Shown: positions 27,502 through 36,571 of the stretch, in pieces
Numbering within the stretch: position 1 is the stretch's first letter
Layout: the number at the start of each line of letters is the position of its first letter
Source: Nitrospira sp.
Lineage (GTDB): Bacteria; Nitrospirota; Nitrospiria; Nitrospirales; Nitrospiraceae
Length of the DNA stretch: 64,000 nt
Direction of reading: 5' to 3'
Assembly: GCA_030123605.1 (NCBI GenBank)
Contig: CP126123.1
Coordinates: forward strand, 3,997,237-4,061,236
Notes under the pieces: model-generated
What the model saw: only the letters and a program-made list of their open reading frames with translations
Database searches by the model: none
What the model was told of the DNA's origin: nothing
Made by a program: the position numbers and the translations under genes

Positions 27502-29035
27502 TCCTGTTCGGTGCTCTGGCCCTCGCTCTCAGCGGTTCATCAGCCTATTGCTCGACATGCTCCTGTTCGGCTTCGTGATGAACCTGACGCTCCAACCGCT
27601 TGTGGAGCCGGATCTGGGCTGGCATCTCCGAGCCGGACTTGATCTGATTGCCCAGGGATGGACCTTGCCGGAGACCGATCCCTACTCCCACACGATGCCT
27701 GATTGGCGTTGGGTCGAACATGCCTGGCTGACCGACGGACTGTTGGCGCTTCTGTTTCGTGGGTTGGGATCCCTCGGCGGGTTGGCGTTGATCCTGTTTT
27801 TTGGAGGGGTGACGGCCCTGGGTTGGTGGCTGGCGGCGGGACTTGCTTCGGTGGGTCGGACCTATCGACTGGTAGCCATGGTGGCCAGTCTGTGGGTCGC
27901 GTTGCCCTTTCTCGGCGCCCGTACTCAACTGCTCAGTCTCCTCGGTGTGGCGGTGCTGTTACAGTTGTGGAGCCGTATTCAGCACGGGCATCGTCGATGG
28001 TTGTGGATCTTGCCGCCGTTGTTCTTATTATGGGCCAACTTGCACGGGGGCTTTACGGCAGGACTCTTTCTGCTGACTCTGCTGCTCTGCCTGTCTCTCG
28101 TCGTGAGGATCGGTGTGGACCGGCGGCCGGCCCTTGCAACGTGGCTGGATGAGCCGGTCCTGAGCTGGGAAGATCTTCGCCGTTGCATGTTCGCGCTCGG
28201 GATCGCCGCGGCGGTGACCTGTCTCAATCCATACGGCTGGCGACTCTACGTCGAGATCTATGAATCTCTCACCGACCGCTTCATGATCGAGACCCTGCGG
28301 GAATGGCAACCTGTGTCCTTCCACGGGTGGGCCGGCAGGGCCTACGGTCTGTACCTCGCGGGCTTCTTCTGCCTTGTGGCCGGATGGTATCGGCGGGTGG
28401 AGCCGGTCCGTTGGATGGTGCTCGTCATCGTGCTGCTGTTGTCGCTCCTGCATTGGCGCAATGTCTCGCTGTTTCTGATCGTCAGCCTCGCCCCAGCGGC
28501 GGAGTTGCTTGCGCGTGCGACGGCGTCTTGTCTGCAATGGGTGCCGGTCCTGAGGGTTTACACGGGTGCCGGTCTGTTGATGCTCGCAGTGGCAGCGGCC
28601 GGTATCCTTTATGATTTAGGGAGCGGCCATCTGCTGCATGTGTGGCGATCAGGCACTGCCCCTGAGGACTATTTCGAGCAGACGGAATATCCGATCGAAG
28701 CGGTGCGCTGGATCCGCGGCCATCGCGACGAAACGGGAACCAGGCTCTACAATGATTATGGCTACGGCGGTTTTCTGCTGTGGCAACTCCCCGGCGAGAA
28801 AATTTTCATCGACGGCCGGATGCCGGCCTGGCGGATCGGGCATCGCCGCATTTTTCAGGACTATGTGGAACTGAATCGCGAGGCGTCGCCGTCGTTGGAG
28901 GTGTTGGATCGCTATCGGGTCGATTGGGCGGTGATTCAAAAGGGGAGCGCATTGGCCCAGGCGCTTGAGGTGCGTCCGGAATGGAACACCCTCTATGGTG
29001 ATGCCAAGGTGTTGATCCTGCGCCGGCAATCGTGA
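27491..29035 (+). CDS. Polytopic membrane protein, GT-C glycosyltransferase-like
   Basis: 514 residues with about ten hydrophobic segments. The first extramembrane loop shows EPDLGWHLRAGLDLIAQG, a W-H and D pattern like the first loop of GT-C glycosyltransferases, followed by DPYSHTMPDWRWVEHAWL. The soluble C-terminal part (from about 395) contains YNDYGYGGFLLWQLPGEKIF and ends in a globular tail. I do not know the acceptor. The start overlaps the carbamoyltransferase end by 11 bp, so the two are translationally coupled. Confidence 0.7.
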   Translation: MNADPVRCSGPRSQRFISLLLDMLLFGFVMNLTLQPLVEPDLGWHLRAGLDLIAQGWTLPETDPYSHTMPDWRWVEHAWLTDGLLALLFRGLGSLGGLALILFFGGVTALGWWLAAGLASVGRTYRLVAMVASLWVALPFLGARTQLLSLLGVAVLLQLWSRIQHGHRRWLWILPPLFLLWANLHGGFTAGLFLLTLLLCLSLVVRIGVDRRPALATWLDEPVLSWEDLRRCMFALGIAAAVTCLNPYGWRLYVEIYESLTDRFMIETLREWQPVSFHGWAGRAYGLYLAGFFCLVAGWYRRVEPVRWMVLVIVLLLSLLHWRNVSLFLIVSLAPAAELLARATASCLQWVPVLRVYTGAGLLMLAVAAAGILYDLGSGHLLHVWRSGTAPEDYFEQTEYPIEAVRWIRGHRDETGTRLYNDYGYGGFLLWQLPGEKIFIDGRMPAWRIGHRRIFQDYVELNREASPSLEVLDRYRVDWAVIQKGSALAQALEVRPEWNTLYGDAKVLILRRQS

Positions 29036-29092
29036 GCGGCCGGATGGTAGTTGCGAATGTTCTGCCAGACCCAATGATGAATGTTCCTCAGA

Positions 29093-29208
29093 CTGCTCAA
29101 CAAGGCCGTCCGGCAAGGCCGCAGGAAGCGCGATGACTGAGGCGTACGCTTGGGTACGTCGCAGGGAGGCGTGCGACCGAGAACGCCTCCGGTGGATTTG
29201 TTCAGCAG
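29093..29208. repeat. Palindromic MITE-like/REP element
   Basis: A 116-bp segment bounded by imperfect terminal inverted repeats. The left end CTGCTCAACAAGGCC matches the reverse complement of the right end, CTGCTGAACAAATCC, at 12 of 15 positions. An inner inverted pair CGTAC/GTACG sits near the centre. It lies between two convergent genes and ends 5 bp from the GT2 stop. I believe this is a dispersed intergenic repeat, but no second copy is in the window. Confidence 0.5.
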
Positions 29209-29212
29209 CCTG

Positions 29213-30127
29213 CTAGAAATGGGGGGATTCGACGGAGGCAAGGGCCGGCTCGATCGTGTTGGGCGCCGGTCGGCAGCGGGGCCTATACAGCCCCTCGGCT
29301 TCACGCTTGCGGATGGCCAGGAGTTCGCGCAGCATGACGGCGCCGTCGCGCCAGAGACGGACTTTCGAGCCGGGCTGATCGGTCCAATTGACGGGAACCT
29401 CGGTGATCCGATAGCCGCGTTGCCGGGCGATGTAGAGCAACTCGAGGTCGAACGCATAGCCGTCGACGCAGGCGACCGAAAACAGGTCCTGAGCGACGGA
29501 CCGGCGGAACAGCTTGAAACCACACTGAGTATCGGCGATGTGTCGAACACCCAGGCGTTGCACCAAGGCGTTGAAGATGGTGCCCAGAACGCTCCGATGC
29601 CACCGCGCACGGACGGTATAGTCGGGATGTTGAGAGGCGAGGGCCCGTGATCCGATGGCGATGTCCGCTCCGGTCGCCAGCGAGGACTCCAAGCGTGCTA
29701 ATTCCTCGATCGGCGTCGCGCCGTCCGCATCCGTGAACAATTGCAGCGTTCCCCGCGCCGCTTGCATGCCGCGGCGGATCGCCGCGCCTTTCCCCATGTT
29801 GCACGTCAATCGAATGAGTCGTACGTGGAGCGACTGTGGTGCGGCCGTCTCGACGACCTGCACGGTCCGATCGTGACTGCCGTCGTCCACGATGAGGATT
29901 TCATACGACGTACGACGCCATTCCAGATAGGCCACCATGCGCTGCAAGAAGGGGGGGAGACGGAGGGCCTCGTTGTACGCAGGAACGATGATCGAAAGAT
30001 AGGGCGTCTGGGGCGAGGGCGTTGTCACGTCGAGACAGCCTCGGATCGGGGTGAGACGCTGCCGATGACTCGTGTCGATGACGATCGGTGGGTAACGGTA
30101 GCTGAGCCGCAGACGAAATGCAAGCAT
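29213..30127 (-). CDS. GT2 family glycosyltransferase, dolichyl-phosphate glucosyltransferase-like
   Basis: 304 residues from the ATG at 30127; a GTG at 30028 with GAGG upstream is an alternative start nearer to the domain. GT2 motifs: LSIIVPAYNEALRLPPFL, ILIVDDGSHDRT, NMGKGAAIRRGM and TDADGATPIEE (metal-binding DxD region), then QCGFKLFRR. These fit the Alg5/DPM1 branch that loads sugars onto polyprenyl phosphate. No membrane helices follow the domain. It is convergent with the GT-C-like gene, which would fit a lipid-linked sugar donor. Confidence 0.88.
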   Translation of the reverse strand: MLAFRLRLSYRYPPIVIDTSHRQRLTPIRGCLDVTTPSPQTPYLSIIVPAYNEALRLPPFLQRMVAYLEWRRTSYEILIVDDGSHDRTVQVVETAAPQSLHVRLIRLTCNMGKGAAIRRGMQAARGTLQLFTDADGATPIEELARLESSLATGADIAIGSRALASQHPDYTVRARWHRSVLGTIFNALVQRLGVRHIADTQCGFKLFRRSVAQDLFSVACVDGYAFDLELLYIARQRGYRITEVPVNWTDQPGSKVRLWRDGAVMLRELLAIRKREAEGLYRPRCRPAPNTIEPALASVESPHF

Positions 30128-30227
30128 TCGGTGCCGGACCTTGACAGGACCTGCGAGCGGAGGCGATCGTTAGGGTGAGGAGCGGTCAGTGCCTTCGTCT
30201 TGTTCCTGAGCGGGAGGTTTGTGCGTG

Positions 30228-31001
30228 ATGCGACGAAGGGGAATCGCGGTTCTGCTGTTGGTCGGTGGATTGCTGTCGATGGGTTGCGCGACGGCTACTC
30301 CCCCGAGCCGGTTGAGTCAATTTGTCGCGTTGCCGTCTTCTGCCGAATCGACAGGTCCTGTGCTTCCGAGCCGGCGGCCCGTGCGAACCGCTCTGGTTGT
30401 CTTGGCAGATCGGTCGACATCGGACGCGGCACCCGGTCTGCCAGAGGAGGCCCTGGAGCGATTGACCGAAACCCTTCGTGAGCAGATCAACCGAGGGTTC
30501 CCCATCCTCATCGAGCGCGTGGTGAATCTGGGCGTGATGTCGGCAGGGGCGGCGGTAACGAATTGGATCGAGGTCGCCAGGCAACAAGGGGTGGACTATG
30601 TGCTGGTCGTCGTCCTGTCGAGTGCCGAGCAAGAATATCCTGTGTCGTTGTTCCTGGGGTGGACGACTCACCGGCAACCGGGATTCCAACGCGATAATTG
30701 GTCTCTGGCCGAGGCGGCCCTGATCGAGGGACAGACCGGCACGCCGCTCCTCCGTGCCGAGGGGCGAGCCATGGCGACGTTGGACAGCCCCACGGCGCCG
30801 GGGATCTCTCAGTGGTATCCGGTGATTTATCTGCGACCGCAAGATCCGGAGCGTCGCATCTGGCCGCCATCCTACGAAGCGGCTCCCACCACTCTCCGTA
30901 TCGTCTCGATGGACCAGGCTGCCAAGCGACTGGCAGAGAATCTGCAACGAGCATGGCTCGAACGGCGGGATCTCGAACTGGCCTCGATGACGACGCCCTG
31001 A
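30228..31001 (+). CDS. Lipoprotein of unknown function
   Basis: 257 residues from the ATG at 30228, with CGGGAGG 10 bp upstream. Lipobox LLSMGC at about residue 21. A globular domain follows, with RTALVVLADRST and GVDYVLVVVLSSAEQEYPVSLFLGW segments suggesting an alpha/beta fold, and TLRIVSMDQAAKRLAENL at the C-terminal end. The family is not recognised. Confidence 0.7.
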   Translation: MRRRGIAVLLLVGGLLSMGCATATPPSRLSQFVALPSSAESTGPVLPSRRPVRTALVVLADRSTSDAAPGLPEEALERLTETLREQINRGFPILIERVVNLGVMSAGAAVTNWIEVARQQGVDYVLVVVLSSAEQEYPVSLFLGWTTHRQPGFQRDNWSLAEAALIEGQTGTPLLRAEGRAMATLDSPTAPGISQWYPVIYLRPQDPERRIWPPSYEAAPTTLRIVSMDQAAKRLAENLQRAWLERRDLELASMTTP

Positions 31002-31026
31002 TTTCTGCCCGACTCGTTTTTCCTCT

Positions 31027-31056
31027 TTGAAGGCGATTCTGCGAATAGTGTAGAAT
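31027..31056 (+). promoter_or_regulatory. Probable promoter of degP
   Basis: TTGAAG (31027-31032), 18 bp, TAGAAT (31051-31056), about 61 bp before the ATG of the HtrA gene. Confidence 0.5.
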
Positions 31057-31117
31057 AATTCGTTCATCATCGACGGAGAGTCAGTTCCCTCATTCTCAGG
31101 CTTCCGGAGGAGTACAC

Positions 31118-32662
31118 ATGGTGTATCGACATCAGCGCAGGAAGGTACTGTCCGTACTCGCAGTGATCACGATGGTTGCTGCCGTGTTCTTAATCGGCGG
31201 GATGCAGACGGGCTATCAAGCTGAGGCGGCCGGTGTGCCCCCGGCGTTTGCTCAGGGGTTCGCGGAAATCGTCAAATCGGTCACGCCTGCAGTCGTCAAT
31301 ATCGCGGTGACCGGCGGAGGAGAAGGCCGTCGCGAGGGCCGTCGTCAGCTTCCTCCCGGTCCCTTCGGCGGACCGCCTCCGGGCGAAGAACCACCAGGCA
31401 TGGAACCTCCAGGACCTCCGGGACCTCCTGGCCCTCCTGGCGCACCGCCCGGACCTCCTGGTGGAGGCCCCCATCGGCCTGACCAGAGTGCCGGATCCGG
31501 AGTGATCCTCGATCCCAACGGGTACATCGTCACCAACAACCATGTCGTCGAAGGCGCCACCCAAATCACGGTGACCCTGTCGGATCGTCGTGAGTTTCCC
31601 GCGAAAATCATCGGAACGGATCCCAAGACGGATTTAGCCATCATCAAGATTGAAGCGAAGGATCTCAGTTCCCTCAAGTGGGCGGATTATGATGAGTTAC
31701 AGGTCGGGGACCTGGTACTGGCGGTGGGGAGTCCGTTCGGACTCAGTTCGACCGTCACCCTCGGCATCATCAGTGCGTTAGGCAGAGGCAATGTGGGTAT
31801 CGCCGATTATGAAGACTTCATCCAGACCGATGCCGCCATCAATCCCGGCAATTCGGGCGGCGCCTTGGTCAACATGCAGGGAAAGTTGATCGGCATCAAT
31901 ACGGCCATCTTCTCCCGCACCGGCGGGTCCGAAGGGATCGGTTTTGCGATTCCGAGCAGTATCGCCACGGACATCGTCGAGAGTTTGACGAAGACCGGCA
32001 AAGTAGTGCGCGGTTGGATGGGCGTGGCGATTCAGGAAATCACCCCGGCCCTGGCCAAGTCCTTCAAGCTGCCGGAGCAGCGCAAAGGGGTTTTGATCAG
32101 CGATGTGAATGAGAACGGCCCGTCCCACACGGCGGGGATGAAACGCGGCGATGTGGTCGTCGCGTTCAACGGCAAGGAGGTGCAAAGCGTCAGCCAGTTG
32201 CGCAACCTGGTGGCTCGCACGGCGGTCGGGAAGGACGCCGACATCAAGATTTTGCGTGATGGAAAAGAGCAGGTTTTGAAGGTCAAGGTCGCTGAACGGC
32301 CGTCCGATGAAGTGCTCGCCAAACGAGAACCCGGTCCCGCCAGCGCCCCGGCCGAGACGGTGAAGCCGCCCGACAATGTCCTGGCGTCATTGCGCGTGCA
32401 GATGCTGGATGCGGCGATGCAGAGCCAGCTCAATATTCCCGCGAAGACCAGCGGGGTGGTCGTCAGTTCCGTCGAGGCCGGCAGTGCGGCGGAGTCGGCG
32501 GGTTTGCAGCGCGGCGACGTAATCCAGGAGGTCAACCACGAGGTGATCAAGAGCCTGGAGGATTACCAGAAGGCGTCAGCCAAGGTGAAGAAGGACGAAA
32601 TGGTGGTGCTTTTGCTCAGTCGGCAAGGGAACAATCTGTTCGTCGCTGTGAATCCGAAATAG
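31118..32662 (+). CDS. degP: DegP/HtrA periplasmic serine protease with collagen-like insert
   Basis: 514 residues. N-terminal membrane/signal segment (VLAVITMVAAVFLIGG). Chymotrypsin-like domain with triad His142 (VTNNHVVEG), Asp172 (PKTDLAI) and Ser246 (NPGNSGGAL). Two PDZ domains follow, at about 285-375 and 400-500. Residues about 79-118 are an unusual Pro/Gly segment with GPPGPPGPPG triplets inserted before the protease core. Do-type HtrA proteins chaperone or degrade misfolded periplasmic proteins. AGGAG precedes the ATG. tatC is 82 bp downstream. Confidence 0.94.
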   Translation: MVYRHQRRKVLSVLAVITMVAAVFLIGGMQTGYQAEAAGVPPAFAQGFAEIVKSVTPAVVNIAVTGGGEGRREGRRQLPPGPFGGPPPGEEPPGMEPPGPPGPPGPPGAPPGPPGGGPHRPDQSAGSGVILDPNGYIVTNNHVVEGATQITVTLSDRREFPAKIIGTDPKTDLAIIKIEAKDLSSLKWADYDELQVGDLVLAVGSPFGLSSTVTLGIISALGRGNVGIADYEDFIQTDAAINPGNSGGALVNMQGKLIGINTAIFSRTGGSEGIGFAIPSSIATDIVESLTKTGKVVRGWMGVAIQEITPALAKSFKLPEQRKGVLISDVNENGPSHTAGMKRGDVVVAFNGKEVQSVSQLRNLVARTAVGKDADIKILRDGKEQVLKVKVAERPSDEVLAKREPGPASAPAETVKPPDNVLASLRVQMLDAAMQSQLNIPAKTSGVVVSSVEAGSAAESAGLQRGDVIQEVNHEVIKSLEDYQKASAKVKKDEMVVLLLSRQGNNLFVAVNPK

Positions 32663-32684
32663 GCAGCAACCAGCGGACAAGCTT

Positions 32685-32718
32685 TCAGCTATCAGCCTGC
32701 ATGCCGGCTGATAGCTGA
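32685..32718. repeat. Perfect 13-bp hairpin, possible REP element
   Basis: TCAGCTATCAGCC and GGCTGATAGCTGA flank an 8-nt loop between degP and tatC. No T-run follows, so it is not a classical terminator. Its A+T-balanced palindrome suggests a repetitive extragenic palindrome or an mRNA-stabilising hairpin. Confidence 0.55.
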
Positions 32719-32744
32719 GGGCCGACGGCTGAAGGCGATTCTGA

Positions 32745-33692
32745 ATGGCTGACGGGTTTAAGTTTCAAGAGTGGCTGCAAGATACGATCTTCAAGCCGCT
32801 TGAAGATAAGAAAATGCCGGTCATGGAGCATCTGGTGGAGCTCCAGGTCCGGCTGACCAGGGCTGTCATCGTGACGGCCGTGATCTTCGTCGGCACCTTC
32901 TTTTATGCCGATACGTTGGTGAAGTGGATCCGGGTGCCGCTGCAGAACATGTTCGTCCCCGGCTCTCTTTCCTGGATGCCGACGGATCTTCCGACGGTGC
33001 CTTTCGTCTTTCTCGCGCCGGCCGAAGCGCTGTGGCAAAACGTCAAGGTCTCGGGGCTGTTCGCCTTGGTCCTGGGGACTCCCTACATCCTGGTGGAGTT
33101 TTGGCACTTCGTGGTGCCGGGACTCCATGTCCAGGAGCGAAGGTTCGTCGGTCCGTTCGTGATTTTGAGTACCCTGGCCTTTTATCTCGGATTATTATTC
33201 TCGTTTTTCTTCGTCCTGCCCTTTGCATTGAACTTCTTGATCTCATACGGCGTGAATGCGGGTTTCATCCCGCAACTGTCGATCGCGCAGTATGTCGGGT
33301 TCGCCCTGTGGTTCCTGTTGGTGTTCGGCCTCATTTTTGAAGTGCCTTTGGCGATTACCCTGCTGGCCAAACTGGGCTGGGTGGATGCTCCGCTGTTGAA
33401 ACGGTATCGGAAGTGGGCCTTCCTCACGGCCTTCATCTTCGCGGCCATTCTGACGCCGACTCCTGATCCCTTCAATCAATGTTTGATGGCGCTGCCCATG
33501 TATATCTTTTATGAAGTCGGGATCGTGAGCGCGGGAATTTTCAACAAGAAGAAGACCGCGGCTCCGGAGGGGGCGCTCGCCCCGGTCGTAGCCGCGACGG
33601 GACCGACGGTCTCCAAGGTCGCCTCTTCAGCATCGTCCGGTGCCGGTGATGGTGAGTATGTCGGTGTGCCGATGGGAGGGCGTCGAGGATAA
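32745..33692 (+). CDS. tatC: Twin-arginine translocase subunit TatC
   Basis: 315 residues, multispanning. N-terminal MEHLVELQVRLTRAVIVTAV is the TatC amphipathic start with the conserved E of HLxEL. Helices such as ILSTLAFYLGLLFSFFFVLPFALNF (in outline) and FLLVFGLIFEVPLAITLL carry the family FEVP motif. AILTPTPDPFNQCLMALPMY is the conserved end. The protein is about 55 residues longer than E. coli TatC because of a low-complexity Ala/Val/Ser/Gly tail. No tatA/tatB gene lies nearby. Confidence 0.94.
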   Translation: MADGFKFQEWLQDTIFKPLEDKKMPVMEHLVELQVRLTRAVIVTAVIFVGTFFYADTLVKWIRVPLQNMFVPGSLSWMPTDLPTVPFVFLAPAEALWQNVKVSGLFALVLGTPYILVEFWHFVVPGLHVQERRFVGPFVILSTLAFYLGLLFSFFFVLPFALNFLISYGVNAGFIPQLSIAQYVGFALWFLLVFGLIFEVPLAITLLAKLGWVDAPLLKRYRKWAFLTAFIFAAILTPTPDPFNQCLMALPMYIFYEVGIVSAGIFNKKKTAAPEGALAPVVAATGPTVSKVASSASSGAGDGEYVGVPMGGRRG

Positions 33693-33772
33693 CGCATTGC
33701 GGGTTCTAGAGCGTGGGCGAGAGGAGCTTTCCGACTCACGCATCACAACTGACGTTTCACCAGGAGTCTACG

Positions 33773-34729
33773 ATGCCACGCGAGTTACATGTGATTTCAC
33801 AGCCCAGTTCCAGCAACGGCGGAGATGCCTGTACCTATATGTGGGCCTGCGCCATTTGCGATGAAAATGAAACCTGTCAGAAAGACAAGGAAGGCCACAG
33901 CCGGTGGCTCGTCGCCAAACGCATGGAACGGATCGAATACAAAGTGCTGGTGATGAGCAACAAGGGCGGTGTGGGCAAGAGCACCTGCACCACCAATTTG
34001 GCGGTGAGCTTGGCGCTCAAAGGGTGGCATGTGGGGATTTGCGACATGGATATCCACGGCCCCAATATTCCGAAGATGGTGGGGGCGGAAGGGCAGAAAC
34101 TGAAGATCAGCACGTCGGGCGGGATCATTCCGTTTCAGGCCTATAACATGAAGATCGCCTCGATGTCGTTCTTGTTGCAGAATTCCGACGATCCGATCAT
34201 CTGGCGGGACGCGTACAAGTATGAGTTCATCAACCAATTGCTGGGCGGAGTGGAATGGCAGGACCTGAATTTCCTGCTGATCGATCTCCCGCCCGGGACC
34301 GGGAACGAGTCGGTCACGACCATCGATCTCCTGGGCAATGTCAGCGGGGCCGTGATCATCACGACGCCGCAGGAAGTGGCTCTGCTCGATTCGCGCAAAT
34401 CCGTCACCTTTTGCAAGGACAGCGAAGTGCCGATCATCGGGATCGTAGAAAACATGAGCGGCCTGGAATGTCCCCATTGCCACAAACCTGTGGATGTCTT
34501 CCGCAAGGGCGGCGGTGAGGCCTCGGCGGCGGATATGGGTGTCCCGTTCCTGGGCCGGATTCCGCTGGATCCCGACGTGGTGATGCAAAGCGATGCGGGG
34601 GAGCCGTTCGCCCTCTTCAACTCCGATACGGCGACGGCCCAGGCTTACCACGACATCGCCAATCAGGTCGAAACCTTTTGCAAGAAGAGCGGATCGCTGG
34701 TCAAACCGGCGCCGCGCCACCAACATTGA
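33773..34729 (+). CDS. Mrp/NBP35 family Fe-S carrier ATPase
   Basis: 318 residues from the ATG at 33773 with AGGAG upstream. Deviant Walker A SNKGGVGKSTCTTNLA, then DMDIHGPNIPKM and LLIDLPPGTGNE, and the C-terminal CPHC in GLECPHCHKP that binds the bridging 4Fe-4S cluster. The N-terminus carries a C-X5-C-X2-C-X5-C set (CTYMWACAICDENETC), like the end of the eukaryotic NBP35 N-terminal cluster motif. It probably assembles and delivers Fe-S clusters. It lies upstream of molybdenum-cofactor genes. Confidence 0.9.
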   Translation: MPRELHVISQPSSSNGGDACTYMWACAICDENETCQKDKEGHSRWLVAKRMERIEYKVLVMSNKGGVGKSTCTTNLAVSLALKGWHVGICDMDIHGPNIPKMVGAEGQKLKISTSGGIIPFQAYNMKIASMSFLLQNSDDPIIWRDAYKYEFINQLLGGVEWQDLNFLLIDLPPGTGNESVTTIDLLGNVSGAVIITTPQEVALLDSRKSVTFCKDSEVPIIGIVENMSGLECPHCHKPVDVFRKGGGEASAADMGVPFLGRIPLDPDVVMQSDAGEPFALFNSDTATAQAYHDIANQVETFCKKSGSLVKPAPRHQH

Positions 34730-34743
34730 GGGGAGTGTGATCG

Positions 34744-36042
34744 GTGAAAGCCGCTGATGCGACAACCGGGTTGACCCCCCTTCACGAAGCGCAGCGCATC
34801 GTGCTCGAAGCCGCTTCTCCGTTGGGGCTTGAAAAGGTCTCGATCCTGGATACTCTGGGCCGCGTGCTCGGGGAGGACATCGTGGCGGAACGTCATAATC
34901 CGCCCTGGGACAATTCCGCGATGGACGGCTTTGCGGTTCGCGCGGAGGATATCAAGCAGGACTATGCGATTTCGAAACCGGTCACGTTGACGATCATCGA
35001 AGATGTGCCGGCCGGAAAGATGCCGACCAAGTCCGTCGGGCGGGGGCAGGCCATCCGGATCATGACGGGCGCGCCGATCCCCAACGGCGCCGATACCGTC
35101 GTCAAGGTCGAAGATACCGAACATACGCCCGATTCGGTGCGTGTCTTCAAACCGGAGCCCCGCGGGTCCAATGTCAGGCCGCAGGGAGAGGATGTGAAGA
35201 AGGGCGATTGCATCATGTCCAAAGGAACGCCGATCCGTTCCGGCGAAACGGGGATGCTGGCGATCTTGGCGAAATCGTTCGTGCTGGTCTATCAACGGCC
35301 CAGGGTCGCCATTTTGTCGACCGGCGACGAACTCGCGGATCTCGACGAACGATTCAGCGACGAGAAGATCATCAATTCGAACAGTTATGGCATCGCGACA
35401 GCCGTGCAAGAGGCCGGCGGGGTGCCGATCCTGCTGGGAATCGCGCGCGACAATCCCGCCGCGTTGAAAGAAAAAATTTCACATGGGTTGAACGCCGACA
35501 TCCTCGTGTTGTCCGGCGGGGTGTCGATGGGGGACTACGATTTCACGAAGGCGGTCTTCCGGGATCTGGGGGCCGAGATGAATTTCTGGAAGCTGGCCAT
35601 TCGACCGGGGCAACCGCTCGCCTTCGGAAAGATTCAGGGCAAGTTGGCGTTCGGGCTGCCGGGCAATCCCGTTTCATCCATGGTGACCTTCGAACAATTG
35701 GTCAGACCCGCCATGTTGAAGTTGTCCGGGGCCCGGAGCTACGGCCGGCCGCTCGTGGAGGCGTTGTTTCAGGAGACATTCTCCAAGCGGTCCGATCGCC
35801 GCCATTTTCTCCGCGGGGTCCTGTGGCGGGAAGGTGGCGTCTTCAAAGTGCGGACGACCGGTGACCAAGGGTCCGGCATCTTGACCTCCATGGTGAAGGC
35901 CAACTGCCTGATCGATATTCCGGTCGAAGCCGAGCGCGTGAACCCCGGCGATCCGGTGACGGTGCAATTGTTGAGCGGTTCGGCATGGATGGAGCAGGCG
36001 GCACCGCTTCCGTCGACAGGGCATCGTCAGTCTTGCTGTTGA
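34744..36042 (+). CDS. moeA: Molybdopterin molybdenumtransferase MoeA
   Basis: 432 residues from a GTG at 34744. Domain order and motifs fit MoeA: DNSAMDGFAVR near residue 57, IRIMTGAPIPNGADTVVKVE, STGDEL, VLSGGVSMGDYDF, and GLPGNPVSSMVTFEQLV. The enzyme inserts molybdate into adenylylated molybdopterin. A short C-terminal tail with Cys residues (HRQSCC) is unusual. mobB follows 19 bp later. Confidence 0.95.
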   Translation: MKAADATTGLTPLHEAQRIVLEAASPLGLEKVSILDTLGRVLGEDIVAERHNPPWDNSAMDGFAVRAEDIKQDYAISKPVTLTIIEDVPAGKMPTKSVGRGQAIRIMTGAPIPNGADTVVKVEDTEHTPDSVRVFKPEPRGSNVRPQGEDVKKGDCIMSKGTPIRSGETGMLAILAKSFVLVYQRPRVAILSTGDELADLDERFSDEKIINSNSYGIATAVQEAGGVPILLGIARDNPAALKEKISHGLNADILVLSGGVSMGDYDFTKAVFRDLGAEMNFWKLAIRPGQPLAFGKIQGKLAFGLPGNPVSSMVTFEQLVRPAMLKLSGARSYGRPLVEALFQETFSKRSDRRHFLRGVLWREGGVFKVRTTGDQGSGILTSMVKANCLIDIPVEAERVNPGDPVTVQLLSGSAWMEQAAPLPSTGHRQSCC

Positions 36043-36061
36043 ACCGCGAAAGGAACTCTCC

Positions 36062-36571
36062 ATGGCCGTCCCCATTCTTTGTTTCGTCGGACGATCGAAC
36101 AGCGGCAAGACGACCCTGATTGAGCGTGTGATCCCTGAATTGGTGCGGGCAGGATATAAGGTGGCGACCGTCAAACATGCCGGCCATGGGTTCGATTTGG
36201 ACACCGAAGGGAAAGACAGTTGGCGCCATAAGCAAGCGGGGGCGAGTGCGGTCGTCATCATCTCGAAGAGCAGCCTGGCGATGTTTGCCGATGTGTCGGA
36301 CCACATGAATGTCGAGGATGTGCGCGAGCGGTACCTGGATACTTCCTATGATTTGATCCTTGCCGAAGGCTGGCGTAGTGAAGGGTACCCCAAAATCGTG
36401 GTCGTGCGCGACCAGATCGGCGAGGTTCCGGTGTCGCACGACGGTCTCCTGGCCGTCGTGTCCAACAAGCCCATCGAGACGTCGGTCCCGCTGATCGATC
36501 CGGATGATGTGTCCGCCGTGGCGGCCTTGATCATCCGGCATTTCCCCAAAGCTCAAGGGGATGATGCGTAG
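36062..36571 (+). CDS. mobB: Molybdopterin-guanine dinucleotide biosynthesis adaptor MobB
   Basis: 169 residues. P-loop VGRSNSGKTTLIERV, then KVATVKHAGHGFDLDTEGKDSW, and DLILAEGWRSEGYPKIVV, all standard MobB features. It binds GTP and helps MobA form the MGD cofactor. Its end overlaps the cytochrome gene by 11 bp. Confidence 0.94.
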   Translation: MAVPILCFVGRSNSGKTTLIERVIPELVRAGYKVATVKHAGHGFDLDTEGKDSWRHKQAGASAVVIISKSSLAMFADVSDHMNVEDVRERYLDTSYDLILAEGWRSEGYPKIVVVRDQIGEVPVSHDGLLAVVSNKPIETSVPLIDPDDVSAVAALIIRHFPKAQGDDA

